Positions 47,252 to 60,548 of a stretch of 64,000 nt of DNA are shown piece by piece (the first letter of the stretch is position 1; the number at the start of each line of letters is the position of its first letter). The notes beneath the pieces are model-generated. The model searched no databases and was not told the origin of the DNA. It saw only the letters and a program-made list of their open reading frames with translations. This stretch comes from Ostrinia nubilalis (lineage: Eukaryota > Arthropoda > Insecta > Lepidoptera > Crambidae). The stretch is from the NCBI RefSeq assembly GCF_963855985.1, contig NC_087099.1:4556001-4620000 (forward strand). Direction: 5' to 3'. A program made the position numbers and the translations under genes.

Positions 47252-47796
47252 TAGCATTATTTATGGTCAAGTTTGGATTGGGTTAAAGTTACACCAATAC
47301 GCATGAAATAATATTTTAAGCATAACTGGTAACAAACTCATGCAACATCCAACGTTCGTTTAGGACGATCGATTCAGGACTTTATTCAGTCATGTTTGGA
47401 TTGGGATAGGTCAATTACAAGAAATAGAATGAGTATGTTAATTCTAATCCAAACTTAATGAGCTGGCTGATCTCTTTACCCTCTGTTCATCGCCGGCTTC
47501 GCACGGTTTCACAAGCCATTACCTGTTCACAGGACGTGTGTAAGTAGTGGACTGCAGTAAAAGCCTCAGGGCTGCTTGCTGGGTGGTACCGTACTTGAGG
47601 AAATGGACATCTAAGCCCGCGTTGTACAGTCGATAGCAAAGATATACTTTGTTGTTGGAAAATCACTTTTATTACAAAAACTTATGACTATAGTGTAATG
47701 CCTGAGGTGCCATCGTCTCTACATGAATTGTGGTTTCCTTCAATACGCATCAGTAAATTTTTTGGTTGCAGTGTTTAGAAGAATTAGTCTTTAAGA

Positions 47797-47886
47797 CTAC
47801 CATTGTCACCAACCGGTCATTGTAAAAAACATTGGGGGAGGCCTATGTTCAGCAGTGGACGTCCTATGGCTGAAATGATGATGATG
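47797..47886 (+). mobile_element. Truncated LINE 3' end with 11-bp duplication
   Basis: ATTGGGGGAGGCCTATGTTC, then AGCAGTGGACGTCCTATGG, end in an ATG-triplet tail. AGTCTTTAAGA flanks both sides (47786-47796 and 47887-47897). Only about 90 bp of the LINE was copied. Confidence 0.85.
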
Positions 47887-48459
47887 AGTCTTTAAGATTA
47901 GTTTATAGATAAAATTAAAATAAATCGCTTGTTTATACCCACAACTCAGTATTTATGTGGACTTATAGAATCTTTGAAAGACTGGTAGAAACCGAATATG
48001 CTTTTACCATAGTAGCAAGCCCTAAGAATATGAGTACTAACCAACTAACGCACTAACAAAAGTAATTTTCCAGCTAATTTCACTGCATCACAAATTGGTA
48101 TATCCAAAGACTGTTATAGAGCATTGTTAAGGGGTCAAGGGTGAATAGGGGTCGTGTAATCTGACCCCAATCCCTCAAATTGATACCATACTGGAGGATT
48201 GTTTTATCAGCGACCTTTGGGGTTAATTAGAAGCGGTACAAACGCTGTATTCCGTGACCGGTGTTGTATTATTCAAGATTATCGTGTTATCTGAATCCAC
48301 TATCACTGAGCGTATGAAGCACATTTGAATTTTTAGGCATTTAAACTGAATTTATCATAAGCTTTTTATCATAATCGTCAACATTTCACATTGTATAGTT
48401 TTGTATGCTGTTACTGGGAAGATGATTAAAAACTGTTTCATTTTCTTTCAAATACTTAA

Positions 48460-50992
48460 CCCTCCGTGTACGAGGTGACTAAAAGTTACGTCCCGTACCA
48501 GGTGGGGTATGACACACCCCAATATACAAATTGATAAAATTTTCATTCAACATTTTTTTAGGTGGAATTTAATATTTGGGTAGTTCTACTCACGGTGGAA
48601 TTATTTAGGACCATAAAATGAATCTCCAGTTTTTGTTAGTAATCAGTATAAACAGTGACTAAAGACCGAGAATATACTACAACATATCCAATTTTTAACG
48701 GGCCAGACAAAATTATGATAAATATTGATTTTATAGCGGTTTTTCTATTTTCGATGGACAGGGAAGTGAGAACATATACAGGATAGTGAAAATTTAACTG
48801 AAAGATGCATTTGAGTTTATAGTCTTTATTCTAAAAATAATAAAAAATACTTTTATGTGCATTATAAAGGTCCACTGTCAATTGAACATGGAACTCATTT
48901 AGGTTGCTTCTTTTTCCGTCACCTGATCTCTTTGACTTTTCCCTACTATTCGTATCTCCTTCTATTATCTTCCTCTTCTTTCCTCGACGCTTTTCTTTGA
49001 CTGGAAACAATTCGTTAGTATCTATTTTCGGCATCTCCAGCAATCCATCAGGATCATCAATGTTCATTCAGTCCCAGTACACTCGTAAGGTCAACCAAGT
49101 CTGATGAATCAAAATACTGGTGTAGCAGGCATTACTGGTCTCAGTTTCAGAATCAGTTTAAGCGTCATCAACATTTGCTTTCATGGAAGAATATTTTACG
49201 ATGCCTATTTGGAAGTGCTCGCACACGTTACTGCAAAAACAGATAAAAGTTTGTATAGAGTCAAGCAAGTCAAAATGGAGTATCCAGTTTCAATGGAGTG
49301 TATGCATTTGCCTGCACTTAGTGTATTTGTAAAATGCCTTTATATGGCAGTAAGTTTTGCTGGTTAGTCGATATTAACTTTTCCATTTTCTTCGTAAACC
49401 CAGGGAAATGATACACAGGGAAGTGAGATTTTTGATGTATTTTGCCAAAATCATGAATTATATAAACTTCATATCAAATTTAATATTATCAGTTAATGGA
49501 CGCAAGCGAGTTTGACAATATTGTTTCATAATTGCCCTAAAATAATATAAAATACTGTTATAAATACGTAACAGATGAGTGAGAAGTTGTCTGGCCCAGA
49601 CACGACAGACGATGATTACAGCGTAGCTGCGTCTAACTGACTGACGATTTGGGCGAAATAAACGTTTCACTAGGCGAACTTAACTGCATACTTAAATACA
49701 TAAGAACGACAACGTGGCTTACCCTTTGTTTTGTTACAGATTTTAACGTGTTTATAGGTGGCAGGGAAGTGATACTTAATTCGTGTCGCCTTTGTTCAGC
49801 AATCAAAAAATTATGTAAATAGGGAATTCAAACATAATCCATATAGGTTAAATGAAAGATACACTAATGGTTACTTTCAATACAATGTTATTTTTGACTA
49901 ATTATATTTTTATATATTTTTTATTGTGATTTACATCATAAATTCTGGAATGACACCCCACAGGGAAATGAGAATTTTTCCCATTTGAAGCCATTTTTGT
50001 CTGGGATGTTTTTATTAAAACGTGTTGAAATTCAGTGACCAAGTACTATGTGAGTTAAACTTTATTAATACCCTAAAACGAGAACTATTAATTGGTAATT
50101 TAAGGAGCTGCAAGTTGAGCCCCGTAAAATTCCCTGATTTGTAGAACTACCCATTTAATATTGATTATTTACGTATGCTATATAGGTTTAAGAAATGCTC
50201 TGAGCTGAAAATATGTATTATAACATTTTTATCATAATAAAACAAAAAGACACAATTTCCGTTGTTCTTGTAATTTAGGAATCAGTTTCCTATGTATTAT
50301 TTTTAATTAGTGCCTTTAATTATGACAACCGTTTTTATTTAACAAAGTACAAGTATTTACTTATAATTTAAAAGTAAATAAAAAACTGGAAGGGTATAAA
50401 TTTGTTTTGATCATCGGTTTTCAATATACCACAATTCTGATGAAAGAAAATGAGTATGCTCAATGCATAAAATGGGAGCGTAACAATTTTATTTATTTAT
50501 AAAATATGTTATTCCATTTCAGTAGCCCATAAATTGTATCACCAAGTATAAATTGTAGCCCATAAGTGTATGTTCACATACATCTTCGGATCACAGTACT
50601 AAACTTCCAGATTCGCACTAAAAGTCATCTCATTTGACTAAAAGTGCTTGAAAATTTCAGATACCGTAAAAATCGCGAAAAATAATATTTGTATTGAATT
50701 TTATTCAATTGACAAAGCTAAAAATATATAATTTACACCAAAACTGTTAGATTTTTTTAAAAAGTTTTTAACAACGTCCCGTACCAGGTGGGGTGTGTGA
50801 CACCCACACGCACTTTAAAGGCATGTAACTCAGTTGGTAGTCACCGCTGGACTGATTTTGCAACGGTAATCGAAGCAGCAGTGTCATAATTCCAGCTACT
50901 GAGAATTTCAAATTCAGCACTTGCAAATTTTTAAAATTGTGGCTATTTTTAAAGGACTGGGGTGTGTCACACCCCACCTCGTAAAGCGAGGG
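48460..50992. mobile_element. piggyBac-type non-autonomous element (TTAA, CCCT ends)
   Basis: TTAA flanks both sides (48456-48459 and 50993-50996). The ends read CCCTCCGTGTACGAGGTG and, complemented, CCCTCGCTTTACGAGGTG. Subterminal CCAGGTGGGGTRTGACACAC-like words occur at about 48500 and 50775, and GGGGTGTGTCACACCCC lies near the right end. TTAA plus CCC ends identify piggyBac-like elements. No transposase domain is visible. About 1.6 kb of its interior is a second, nested element. Confidence 0.75.
48577..50153. mobile_element. Nested TIR element with 9-bp duplication and iterated CAGGGAARTGA
   Basis: The ends TGGGTAGTTCTAC and GTAGAACTACCCA are flanked by exact direct repeats TTTAATATT (48568-48576 and 50154-50162). 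The motif RCAGGGAARTGAKA occurs five times in the same orientation (about 48758, 49400, 49415, 49761 and 49960). A 78-aa minus frame at 48831-49067 has a lysine/arginine-rich middle (KEKRRGKKRKIIEG) but no recognised domain. Nine-base duplications occur in Mutator-like and Merlin-type elements; the family is undetermined. Confidence 0.7.
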
Positions 50993-51024
50993 TTAAACAC
51001 AAATAACATTATTTTTGTTTAGTT

Positions 51025-51190
51025 AGCTGAAAATTGGTACGAATATACCGAATGTACGAACAAATCAATGTCATAGTTAAAAAAAATTTAAACTTTGACA
51101 TTAGATTTTTTTTAGCATATGTTGGATCGATGGGGACTTTTCACATTTCATTTATAATGGTGCTCCGAACATTCGTACCAATTTTCAGCT
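51025..51190. mobile_element. MITE (AGCTGAAAATTGGTACGAAT ends)
   Basis: The left AGCTGAAAATTGGTACGAAT and right ATTCGTACCAATTTTCAGCT are perfect inverted copies bounding 166 bp of AT-rich sequence. It starts 33 bp to the right of the piggyBac-type element. Confidence 0.75.
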
Positions 51191-53200
51191 GTATGCGAAT
51201 TAGTTTGACCGTACTATAAGATTTTCCAATAGGCAATTACTTTTGAATCTCATGAGTTGAAATGAGTACATAATTCAAAAGTGATTAGGAAAACCGACTC
51301 TACCTACCTATGATACAAAAGTATCAAAACAAGCTATTTGATTTCACTTTTGTACCTTCAAATTGGTATCACCATGAATCATGAAGCAAAGCTAAAGCTC
51401 AGGAGTATATCAGAGAAAGTTTATTACTGTTAACACAACCGTCGACGACTGTGGAGCTAAATTCTATAATGATTAATGATTTTCCGACACGTTATAAATT
51501 TAACAGCTCTTGGGCTCACTAGCAAGTTATTAGTACATGCAGTTGCATGATTTATTATTAGCCAAGGAGTTACGATAGGATTTATGTTTTACGACGCTTA
51601 AAACTATATTGTCGTGTAGTTGTATCCCTGTAAATTTGACGTGAAGAGGTGCTACATCAAATGCCAGTAAAAGACCACGTTGCTACTAAATCAGCGTCAC
51701 ATAAACAACTTAAAGCTCGAAAAAAGCTACTTATTAGTGGTTAAAAGACAGCAAAGAAGCAAAACTATAGTTATAAATAAAATAAACCATCGCAGAGCAG
51801 GAATTAGACTTCCAGGTGTTATTATTATTAAGATTATAATTTTGCACTCAAAGATATGATTATGAAAATAGTGGCTTATACTAGGTATAAGTTACATACG
51901 AAAAGGCTCCAAATTACAATTAAAATCAGTTGGTGGTTTAAGTAACTTTGGATTGGATTCGTAGATAAAAATAAATGTATATTATAGTATGTTAAAATAA
52001 ACGAAAGCAAACGCTAAAAAAAAAGACGCACGGAAGCTTGTAGATTGCCCTGTCATCTATGCAACTCGACAAAAAAGCTCTCAGTCGCCATCCAAACACG
52101 GCAGCGCGAAAAATGACGATCGATTGCTAAATGTCACAAAACACGATCGCAATCATCCAGAATCCAGATGGTCGTATTCTGCAAAGTCAAACCGTTGCCT
52201 ATCCGTCTGTTTTTATACGCGCGGTCCAGTTGCGGGCGTGCGATATGTTCGCTATGTGTGCCACCGGACGCGTGTGCGCACTCAAATGGAGCGGATACCG
52301 CGCTAAACAAGAAAGCATCGAGTTAGGGATGCCGATTTCGTATCGATCAACGGATTAGCCGATCTTTATCGCGGATCAGTTAGAATTAAAATACGAATTG
52401 TTATTAGACAAGCGGATTAGTCGAGAATAGTATTTTTATTCGCCATCCATCAAGATTGCGATCGATCAGTGAAATATTGTACGAAATTAATTGGATTAAT
52501 ATAAATTATAGATGTTGATGATTTTGATTGATTGATAAAACCAAAATTAAAAATGTTTTTTTTTATTGATGATTTCAAGATAAGAACTTATATCGTAGAA
52601 TGGGCAATTAATAAGCTATGTTAAAATTAAATTAATAAGGTAACCTCATTAAATATGACCAATGTTTGGCACTTACGTCAAAAAAGTCATCACGTTAGCT
52701 AAAAATGTTCATGTTACATGTCCTAACCGTAAAAACTGCGAAACAGATACCTATGACTGAGAAAATATTTCAGTTTTCAGTCCCACAAAATGATTATATC
52801 GATTATCGTCAGACTGTCGATCATCGAGCAACCCTACCAGCGATGGTAGCAAACGACAGGTGACAACGCCATCTCGCCGGGTTCGAATGCCGACCTCGCC
52901 AAGGACGGCGTTTCGATTCTGCTTACTCAACGCTGTTCTAGGTCGGCTTTTTGTTGCAGACGGAGCTTGGTTGCGTTCGTTTTTAGAATTCAAATTTGGA
53001 ATTCATACCTACATTTTCTTATAATTATGGCAATGGCTCACACTCAATTCAATTTCTGTTTGATGGCTCAATCATGCATCTGGGCACTAGTTTTGGGCAA
53101 TGTAAGAGATATTTCGCATATTTTAATGGCTAGGGACTGATTTTTCAATCGTCGGCTATCTTTTAACTGAAGCATGAAATTGTCATTTTGACTTATTTTC

Positions 53201-55385
53201 GGGTTGTTCGTCATCTCGCACCTGTCAAACTCGCTAGCAGGCGCGAGTTGGGAAATTCCGATTTTACCTATTATTTTGTTCGTCAACTCGCACCTTTTCA
53301 AAAGTACAGTCAAATAAAAACGAATTGAAACTAAAAACTCTCAGTGTGTCGGGCATGTAGTGATCAAACTTTAAGGGATTCTTTGAATCAGTGCATTTTC
53401 GCATGTTAACCGCGCTTTGGAACCACTGGGAAGGGGTATCCTTGTTCAACAATGACGTCGAAACTAAAAGACCTAGACTAATAAATGTACATTCGTTTTG
53501 TAGAATATCTGGTTTTTCTTACGTTGTAAAATAACTGAAAAGAAGTGAAAATGACATATTTTTTCTACTTAAATCCATTCTTACTCCTTTAAAATGAAAT
53601 AAATAAATAAATATCCTTAAACATTTTACGCTACGCTTCTAGTCCCAAACTAAGCAAAGTAAAAAAAACAACGGATATTTAAACATATTTTTTTTTGTAT
53701 GAAATGTATGAAACTCGTGTCTCTTTTCTCTTCTACCAAGAGATAATTTTATTTACCTATTCAAATTCAAATTATTTGTTTGCAATAAATAGCCTTTTAT
53801 TAGGAATTATTTATACTAGTTCCTTACTTATTAAATTAGCGTTTTGTAAGAAGAATTTTACGAAAATTGATTATTTCCATACTAAAATTTTTTGTGAATT
53901 TTTAAGGAACCACAAATTCAAATTTTATTAAATTTTGTGGGTAGATTAAAACAACATTGTCCTAACCCTAACCCAAACGTCTTGTCATCTAATAATAAAT
54001 TATGGCAACTATTTCCTCATAGTTTGAAAATGTAAGGCAAAAATGTTTATGTTTTACAAAACTTTGAAGAGCAGATATCTCGAAAACTATACAAGATATA
54101 CAAAAACTTGACTTACAAATTAAATTAATTTTAATTCTCTAGAAGTATTCATATCGCTAGGATGCTTGGTTTTTTATTTAGATAGTTTTTGACATATAAG
54201 CGAAAAACCCAAAAATGGGACCTTCAAAGGCTGCGGTGGAGAACTTTTGATAATGTTCATCCCCTAACTAGCTAATCCAAACAAAGTTACAATGTTAAAA
54301 ATTATGTTCCAAGCATTTCCCTCTATACATTTTCATTGCCTGGCCATTTTTCATGTTAAAAGAATACGAATGTATTTTTTCAGAAGCTAAATTTATAAGA
54401 TTTGATGTTCTCTAGTTCAAGCTTGAACTATTTTTTTTAGGATTGTTTGTTAAAGCTGTACAATGTAAATTGTTAGTTAATTGTAAAATTGGTAATAATA
54501 ATTGTTGTTCTTCATTTGACACTTTCTTTGGGATATTTAGGTGGCATTTAAAAGAACGCGAATTAATATATTTGAAGCCTTTTAATATCCCGTGGCTTAG
54601 TTATAAAATCTGAGGTTAGATGCCGTGGCAAAAAAAAATATCTGCGGCTTGACTTATTATAATTCGCCATTACTAAATAGCTAGAAATCTAGCTTTGTTT
54701 TTAAATATACCTACTTATATTAGTAGACAGTTTACATACTAGGTATTAGGTATCCTCAGGACATTGTGATATCCTACTTCCTACTAATATTATAAATGCG
54801 AAAGTTTGGATGATGTCATGATGTCTGAATGTTTGTTACTCTTTCATGCAAAAACTACTGAACGGAATTTGTTCAAAATTTACAGTATTATTGTTTATAA
54901 CCCAGATTAACATATAGGCTATAATTTATGACGATATGTGACCAACTAAATTTCAATAAATAAATAAAACGTGGGTAAAAAGCGCCATCTATCGTCACTG
55001 GTTAAAATCTACAGCGCTGGACAAAAAATTTGACGTTCGTAAATTTATTCATGCGGGGGAAGCCGTGAAACTCCATCTATCATCATCATTAGTAATTAAA
55101 CGAGGTCCACGCGGCCGCTAGTTGTTGATAATTTGTTTCTTCCCGATTTATATTTATTAATAGCATGTTGATTTAGAATATAAACCTATTTGAAATTTCC
55201 TTTTTGTTTATTATTAAACTCAACTCATTGCAAGTGGCTTACATATTCCTTTAAGTCATTTATTAAAACATTTTTGTAGATGACTATACATAAACACGTC
55301 AGATTTCAAAAAGGTGCGAGTTGATGACATAAAAAACAGAAGGTGCCAACTAGCATCTTTAGAGGTGCGAGATGACGAATAACTC
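53201..55385. mobile_element. TIR element with 8-bp duplication and iterated GGTGCGAG
   Basis: TTATTTTC lies at 53193-53200 and 55386-55393. The ends GGGTTGTTCGTCATCTCGCA and, complemented, GAGTTATTCGTCATCTCGCA are inverted copies. GGTGCGAG-type motifs recur in both terminal regions (about 53214, 53236, 53284, 55313, 55363). A LINE/SINE tail-like piece (about 53585-53690) and an interspersed repeat (54775-55124) lie inside. There is no transposase domain. An 8-bp duplication fits hAT or P superfamilies, neither proven. Confidence 0.7.
54775..55124 (+). repeat. Interspersed lepidopteran repeat, full-length-like copy
   Basis: It starts TCCTACTAATATTATAAATG, then CGAAAGTTTGGATGATG; contains CATGCAAAAACTACTGAACG; ends GTCCACGCGGCCGCTAGT. 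It is the most complete of the four copies in the window. Confidence 0.65.
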
Positions 55386-55517
55386 TTATTTTCCATCCTG
55401 AAACTGGCAATGTACCAAACTTATTCTTCAGTTAAAAGTTATCCAGCGATTGAAAAATCATTTCTAAATAAGTAAGATAAAGTTGATAGTATGAATAAAC
55501 TACTACCAATAAACTTA

Positions 55518-55593
55518 CATTTGCTATTGCTAAGATTATCCATACGAACGTCGTCCTTGGTATATGTGATGCGATGTCTGATGCCATGTTTGA
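55518..55593 (-). CDS. ZP-domain protein, coding exon 1 (start codon, signal peptide)
   Basis: The exon starts after acceptor TTTTTTCAG at 55593, with 7 nt of 5' UTR (GTCAAAC). ATG is at 55586 and the coding part ends at 55518 with donor AAT|GTAAGT, phase 0. It encodes residues 1-23: MASDIASHIPRTTFVWIILA, then IAN. The hydrophobic core FVWIILAIA after an Arg is a typical signal peptide, as needed for a secreted or apical membrane ZP protein that builds cuticle or apical matrix. It joins in phase 0 to exon 2, and no other ATG exon fits. I choose this start because it is the only ATG followed by a signal peptide in the right phase. The ZP family in insects includes dusky, miniature, dusky-like and piopio; which one this is cannot be settled here. 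Confidence 0.8.
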
Positions 55594-58029
55594 CCTGAAA
55601 AAAGTGAGAAAAACATTAAAATTTCTTACAAGAACATAAAAATAATAACTAAACAGTCTCAATAGTATGTCGTCAATACCATTACAGTATCAAAACTAAT
55701 TAAAAAACATAATAGACCCATTCAAAAAATATCTTCATTCCTTTCTTACATTAAAAGCTTACACAAAAGTTCCTAAGACTTTTCCAAGTACATAATTCGC
55801 AATTTACAAACGGAAATACATAGTTCACGGGGGCTGAGGAGCGTGCGGCATTTACATAAGTGAAAATATGTGAATAAATAACTAAACTAGTTTGTGCGCT
55901 TACGCAGCAATTTGCTTTCACAAGCGAAAATGAACGGCCAATGTCACTGCCAAGTTTGTTGGATGTCATTGACATTGCAGCCATGTTTATAAATATTAGT
56001 TTTTGCCAGATTTTATTTCAACCAGAAAATGGTAAACAGTTTACATAACCAGCTTCATTAAGTAAGAACATCCAACTGAATTACATATCTTAAAAAAGCT
56101 AGGTAACGTATCGCAATTCTTTCAGTCAATGGATGGTAGTCTCTTACCATTGTAAACCTATACGTCATCAACAAGTACGTCTGCCCCCTTATTATCAACA
56201 ATTTGCAATATTATAACGATTACAATCTCTACTTAATAAATCGATTAGAAAATAGAAGGAAACTAGACTACTTAAATGCCGGAAATTTTACTCAAATGAC
56301 CTTTATGTACTCGTATATTGTTAATTTCACTAAGATTCACAGAAAAGGCATTTCCTTTCATATTTCCTCCATAAAATATAACATAAAGCTCTCCTTAGCA
56401 TTTGCTAATAAACGGAAAATAGCTGTTACATCTTTAAGTGTTTCCTTGCAGCCCGAACGGACGCGGTAATAAGATTTTCACAATTTATCTAGAGATAGTA
56501 CCAAAGAAACTGCGAAGCACCTCTTTAATTAAGCCTATTAGTCGTATCATTAGATAATTAATACTTGCTCATTGGCCGTCTGTTTCCCTAAGTAATACCA
56601 ACAAATGTGTCCAACCTAACGGGCACAGTCTGCAATAATTACTCATAATTACTATCGTGCTCGGTAATTATGCATTTAAATGGCAATTAATATCAAGACG
56701 GAAAAGAAATTATAACTATAAATCATATGCACTGTAGTAAGTCAATTCGACGATTTACGATCTGTATATTAGTAATTGGACATCACAATTAATGTGTGTC
56801 GATAAATAATAGGTGTGCCATTCATCCTCCAAACGTTGGCCCAACGCCTTTAGACGGGCCATGTTGGGCCCAACAATAAATTACGTCTCCTACACTTTGT
56901 AACGAGTAGGGCTGAGAAAAACAGGACTTATATATATAAAATAATCATATTTCGTCACATCATTTAAAAGTAGTTAGTGTAGTTACACACGGGTTGAAAT
57001 ATCAGGCTACCAATCAAAATATTTGCCTGCTCGTCTACAAGAACAATTCTTAAACTCAAATATTAACTATCGAATCTTCACAAAAAAGCACGAAGTCAAT
57101 CTATCCCATCATGTAATGTTTTATCTACACCAGAACTTATCAAGTATAATAAATAGGTCTTAAACATTTAAATTGGACTAGAATATTTTATGTTCACGGG
57201 TATTCATTCAATTTGTGATTATGTTATTCAAAGAAACTAACTCAGGGGTAAAATTACACACAAACAAGTTGAATCATGGATGATAAGATTAAGTATATTC
57301 AATACACATTTCAATATCCTGATTCTAACATAACAATTTTATTGCCGTAGTTATTTCTTGATGGGAATTTTATAGAAACGACTTGTGTGGTCTCCTTTTA
57401 GGAATAACTTTATCATATTATGCATTCATATTTAAAGTACCTAGCCTATCATACACATGAATATTACGTATTTATTTTTTAAATTCTCAATTTAATGAAA
57501 TAAACAACGATCGAGAGAAGTATGTAGTCCATTTTGTAGATCATTAATTAGAGCTTTGTTAAAGAAGAAAATGTCAATTAGCTACAAATGCGAAAAAGAA
57601 ATCATATTATAATGATCGTCATTTGTTTAATTTAAATTCCCTTTGGAAAATTCTTTGTACCACGTTCAAAAAGGTGCTCTCTACCGCTGACCCTATACCA
57701 AGAAACCTGACCTACACTCTAATTGCCTCTCTCGTGTTAACCAGCAACCTCCATCACTCAAAGCTTGTCGTCTGTCAGGCCACGACCATTGTTTCACCGC
57801 ATCGCTGTCAGCACTTGGTACGGGGGCGTCCATATAAATTACATAATAGCTATCAATAATGGAACTTAGGGCACACAGCAATACAGCATATAAAAGTGCA
57901 GATAGGGACATACTTGACCTTCACTGGTTGGGTTTTTGTTGATGACAAGGATGCGTGGTCAGTTCAGTCTGCACATATTTGATGTACTTAAATTTGACTA
58001 TTCTTACCGTTAGATAATTCCTGGCAATA

Positions 58030-58245
58030 AGTGGTGACTGAGTTTGTTCCGGCGTTTCTTCTCAGCACTTGCCATATGTTTGTCTCGAAGCGCTGGTAGG
58101 GCCCAAAAGATAAGGAGACATGTAAAGTGCCCCATAAGGGCTACCTTTTCTTTTTTTTATTATTTTCTATTGACGTTCATAAGTGCCACTTGTGGTCTAA
58201 ACTGAATAAATATTTTTGATTTTGATTTTGATTTTTTTTTGATTT
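58030..58245 (+). repeat. Retroposon 3'-end repeat with TTTTGA tail
   Basis: GAGTTTGTTCCGGCGTTTCT, then TCTCAGCACTTGCCATATG and GAAGCGCTGGTAGGGCCC, run into TAAGTGCCACTTGTGGTCTA, AACTGAATAAATATTTTTGA and a (TTTTGA)n tail. This is the best-preserved copy of the family seen at 11030, 12913 and 26998. Confidence 0.65.
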
Positions 58246-60482
58246 TGGTCAAGCTGTAGATCCTGGCTACACAGGAGTTGCAGCGGTGGGAACGAGAGGT
58301 AGGAATAATCCCGTATTTATGAAAGTCGTTTATGAATGTCATTAAGTACAAAACGTTAAATTTAAGTTACCAGTTGAAAGATGCTATGATATTTTAAAGT
58401 TGGTTAAAAGATTTTGCTTTTCAAACATTCCCACTAGAAAAATCATTGAGCATCAAGTCACGTTAAACCTCGCAACTTTACTGCTTTTGTCCAAGTCTAT
58501 AATCAAAATCCTGTGTCAAATTTTTAGGTGGTAGGCATTTTTATTACCTCCTAGGAATTGATAACTACTTTTTTTTTTACGTATGTTATAACTGTATTTT
58601 ATAGGCATATTAGTAAATTGAAACACATAAAAAAAACATAAACATAAGACATAAAGTCGGCGTGTTAATAATAGGTACCTACCAACCTATTCGTTACGCT
58701 CTTCAGCCGGCTGAATAAGATGGTCTACGTACATCCGTCAATATAATTTCTCTAGATTACTTAGTTGACTGATATCCGTAGTAATAATATAGGCTTCATG
58801 CCTGCCTCTTAGAATCAGAGCATCCTTGAGAGCATAATGAGAGTACAGTCCACTGGAGAGTAAATACATATTTTATCATTGAAGAATACTGTACCTTATT
58901 AGCTTCACATAAAGTGTGACGTTAGTGTGTCATTCAGTACCTGACTGTACCCCGGTAACCATTGGTTCTTGTCATTCATGGCTTTCGCAAACATACGGTA
59001 GCGTTGCGTTTGCACGCAAGGTTTTACCGGTTTCCAATGTGACATGTGATGGCAAATACCATAGAGTAAATAAAGCGTTTAGTTTTAATGACGCCAAAAG
59101 GATACTTTCTTAAAAAGCTGTGTCCGCGACCATTTACGCGTAGAAATCGTAATTTTCCTATGTTTTCATACCGTTTAAACCTACCCTGGACTATGGCAAT
59201 AATTTCAAAACCAAAATAAGTCAAATCATTCCACCCATTTTCAAGTTCTAGCGAGACTAAAGCACTATAAAGCACAAACTTTTCCAGCAAGATGTAGGGA
59301 CAACGAAGACAAAATGGCTGAACAGTTGGTTGATAAAGTCGACGATCTAACAGAGTGAATATGATTGGTAGCGGTTAGACTAGCAGTGGACTAAGGCAGA
59401 CTCTGAATACGAAGAGAGTTACAGATTTTTAGGATTCCGTAGGGCACCAATATGGTTTCAGCAAATACGTCCGTCTATCCTTGACTTCAAAGAAATGATA
59501 CTAAACTGAAATTGGTAATAAGGCCTGTCCCTACTTGGTTTGTTTATAACCACAGATCACAGAAACTAAAGGGAGATATGAAAAGGGGGCGGGGCCGGTG
59601 TCGCTTCAATATGCCCAAAAACAGAACACATTGCTCGTGACAGCAATGATGTGTGTGTCAGTGTCATAATGTAAACGGTTTACATTTCTTGCGTAGTACT
59701 AAAGATTATTCGAACGTTGAGTACTGATACCGCAGTGGATAGTGAGCACATATTTTGATTACTTTGTGCGTGTGAATTTCTAATACGACACTGAGTTTCG
59801 AACTCAGCGCATTAGTTGGCGTCTATAACCTTATGTAAATATTTTCTGGGTGTAAACAAAAAACATTATTTTTGGTTAAGGTTTTTAAACTACTTGAAGA
59901 CTGTAAGTTTAGGCGGTTTTTAAATAAATATTACAGATATTATGTACGGAACTCACATCCCCAGATGAACTTGCACTTGAAAGGAAAGTGCATGATTACG
60001 CGCGCACGCAAGCGCATCGCTGAAAACACGCAGCGCTCGATTAGTCAGCAACACGACGATACTGCCGATTTCGCCTAATACGAGATCGCTATTAAGAAAG
60101 AAATATAACAACGTTTCACATCTCGTGTGATTAGCATTACAAATTCTAATGTTTTAATTAAAATGATAATTCCAATCTGAATAGTACCAATAGTACTCAG
60201 TGATTTACATGATTGTGTCTGTAGTAATTCACTATGGTTTTTTCATAAATATGGCAACAGTGTGAACATTATACAGCGTTATGGATATGAATCCATTTTC
60301 TGCTTCTTTTAAAATTAACAGCTAGGTGATTGCCAAAATATTATTTTAAACCCATGCGGGTTTATGGTGGCATTCTGCATTCTGAGATGATGCGCAAATC
60401 AGGATACGAATAAATCCAGAAGTAAAGCTCCAGTAGATATTTATTGTCCCAATGAAATTTTTCGAGACCATATTCATCATCG

Positions 60483-60548
60483 TGATCATCATCATTTCAG
60501 CTACATGACGTCCACTGCTGAACATAGGCCTCCTCCAATGATTTCCAT
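60483..60548 (-). mobile_element. Truncated LINE 3' end
   Basis: ATCATCATTTCAGCTACATG, then ACGTCCACTGCTGAACATAG and GCCTCCTCCAATGATTTCC, is the same minus-oriented LINE tail as at 16313 and 29906, somewhat mutated. The target duplication is not evident. Confidence 0.75.

Larger units (their letters stand above)
53133..55465. mobile_element. MITE of the 34176 family split by a 2.2-kb insertion
   Basis: The left part (53133-53200, GGGACTGATTTTTCAATCGT) and right part (55386-55465, ending CGATTGAAAAATCATTTC) together reproduce the 34176-34315 element. The interruption is the element at 53201-55385. Confidence 0.8.

Noticed and set aside
48831..49067. Lysine-rich frame as a transposase DNA-binding region
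   Set aside because: The basic stretch alone is not evidence, and no catalytic motif or continuing frame was found in the nested element.
52860..52890. tRNA-like B box (GGGTTCGAATGCC)
   Set aside because: No matching A box at the right distance and no cloverleaf could be drawn.
57693..57911. 72-aa minus frame as a gene exon
   Set aside because: It stops after a few dozen codons, has no splice sites in phase, and the DNA looks like a transposon relic.
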